From the NCBI GenBank assembly GCA_031425695.1, contig JANPJV010000086.1, positions 1 through 14,783 on the forward strand: DNA of 14,783 bases. Reading direction: 5' to 3'. Both the position numbers and the translations under genes were made by a program. How positions within the stretch are numbered: the stretch's first letter is position 1; every line of letters begins with the position of its first letter. The notes under the pieces were generated by a model. It ran no database searches, was not told the DNA's origin, and was given only the letters and a program-made list of their open reading frames with translations. The DNA is from JANPJV01 sp031425695 (GTDB taxonomy: Bacteria > Pseudomonadota > Gammaproteobacteria > Xanthomonadales > SZUA-5). Shown here in pieces: positions 14,726 through 14,783 of the stretch.

Positions 14726-14763
14726 ACACAAAATGCACAAAAAGAGCGGACACAAAATGCACA
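14726..14763. repeat. Two 14-base direct repeats upstream of dbpA
   Basis: ACACAAAATGCACA occurs at 14726-14739 and 14750-14763, with start-to-start spacing of 24 bases in AT-rich DNA unlike the rest of the window. Terminal arrays of short repeats are typical of some insertion sequences (for example the IS21 type), and operators can look like this too. The right edge of the window cuts off the context. The remaining 14661-14783 holds an AAAGGCCTTT palindrome at 14713-14722 and no gene. Confidence 0.6.
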
Positions 14764-14783
14764 TAAGAAGCTTGTTGGGGTCG

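Noticed and set aside
1..14783. CRISPR array, tRNA or rRNA gene
   Set aside because: No regularly spaced repeats with unique spacers and no cloverleaf or rRNA-like sequence were seen on either strand.

Overview
This is a high-GC gammaproteobacterial-looking chromosomal window. The best guess is the Lysobacterales/Xanthomonadales, inferred from the dbpA–DUF1415 pair, the GC-rich codon use, the many GTG/TTG starts and REP-type hairpins. That assignment is inference. The window is densely coding, with almost no intergenic DNA, and there are no tRNA, rRNA, CRISPR or intact transposase genes.

Region 1 (2-7076, + strand) is a five-gene operon of the MoxR / DUF58 / BatA type. It encodes a MoxR AAA+ ATPase (5' end outside the window), a DUF58 protein with a von Willebrand A-like MIDAS motif, a BatA-N-terminal membrane protein, a large DUF4175-like membrane protein, and a membrane protein with a glutamine-amidotransferase-like fold. 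All junctions overlap by 4-8 bases. Such operons are thought to build a membrane-anchored AAA+/vWA chaperone system for maturation or envelope stress, but substrates are mostly unknown. Two of these genes carry REP-like hairpins in frame inside their coding sequence: an inverted pair in the BatA-like gene and single units in the BatA-like and DUF4175-like genes.

Region 2 (7077-12586, + strand) is a complete stressosome operon. It encodes an RsbRD-type scaffold/sensor (rsbR), the scaffold rsbS, the switch kinase rsbT, a fused RsbW-like ATPase plus RsbX/SpoIIE-like phosphatase, a soluble sensor histidine kinase, and a REC-PAS-HisKA-HATPase-REC hybrid kinase. The phospho-acceptor positions of RsbR and RsbS are recognisable. 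By analogy with Bacillus, RsbT phosphorylates RsbR/RsbS and is released, and the phosphatase resets the complex. No sigma factor, RsbU or RsbV is present in the window. Output therefore appears to run through the two-component proteins, or through genes elsewhere.

Region 3 (12587-12741) is a convergent intergenic stretch with a long, nearly perfect inverted repeat. Region 4 (12742-14660, - strand) is a two-gene operon, dbpA (DEAD-box 23S rRNA helicase) followed by a DUF1415 gene, overlapping by ATGA. Region 5 (14661-14783) is the dbpA upstream region. It has a palindrome over the start codon and two 14-base direct repeats, and it runs off the window.
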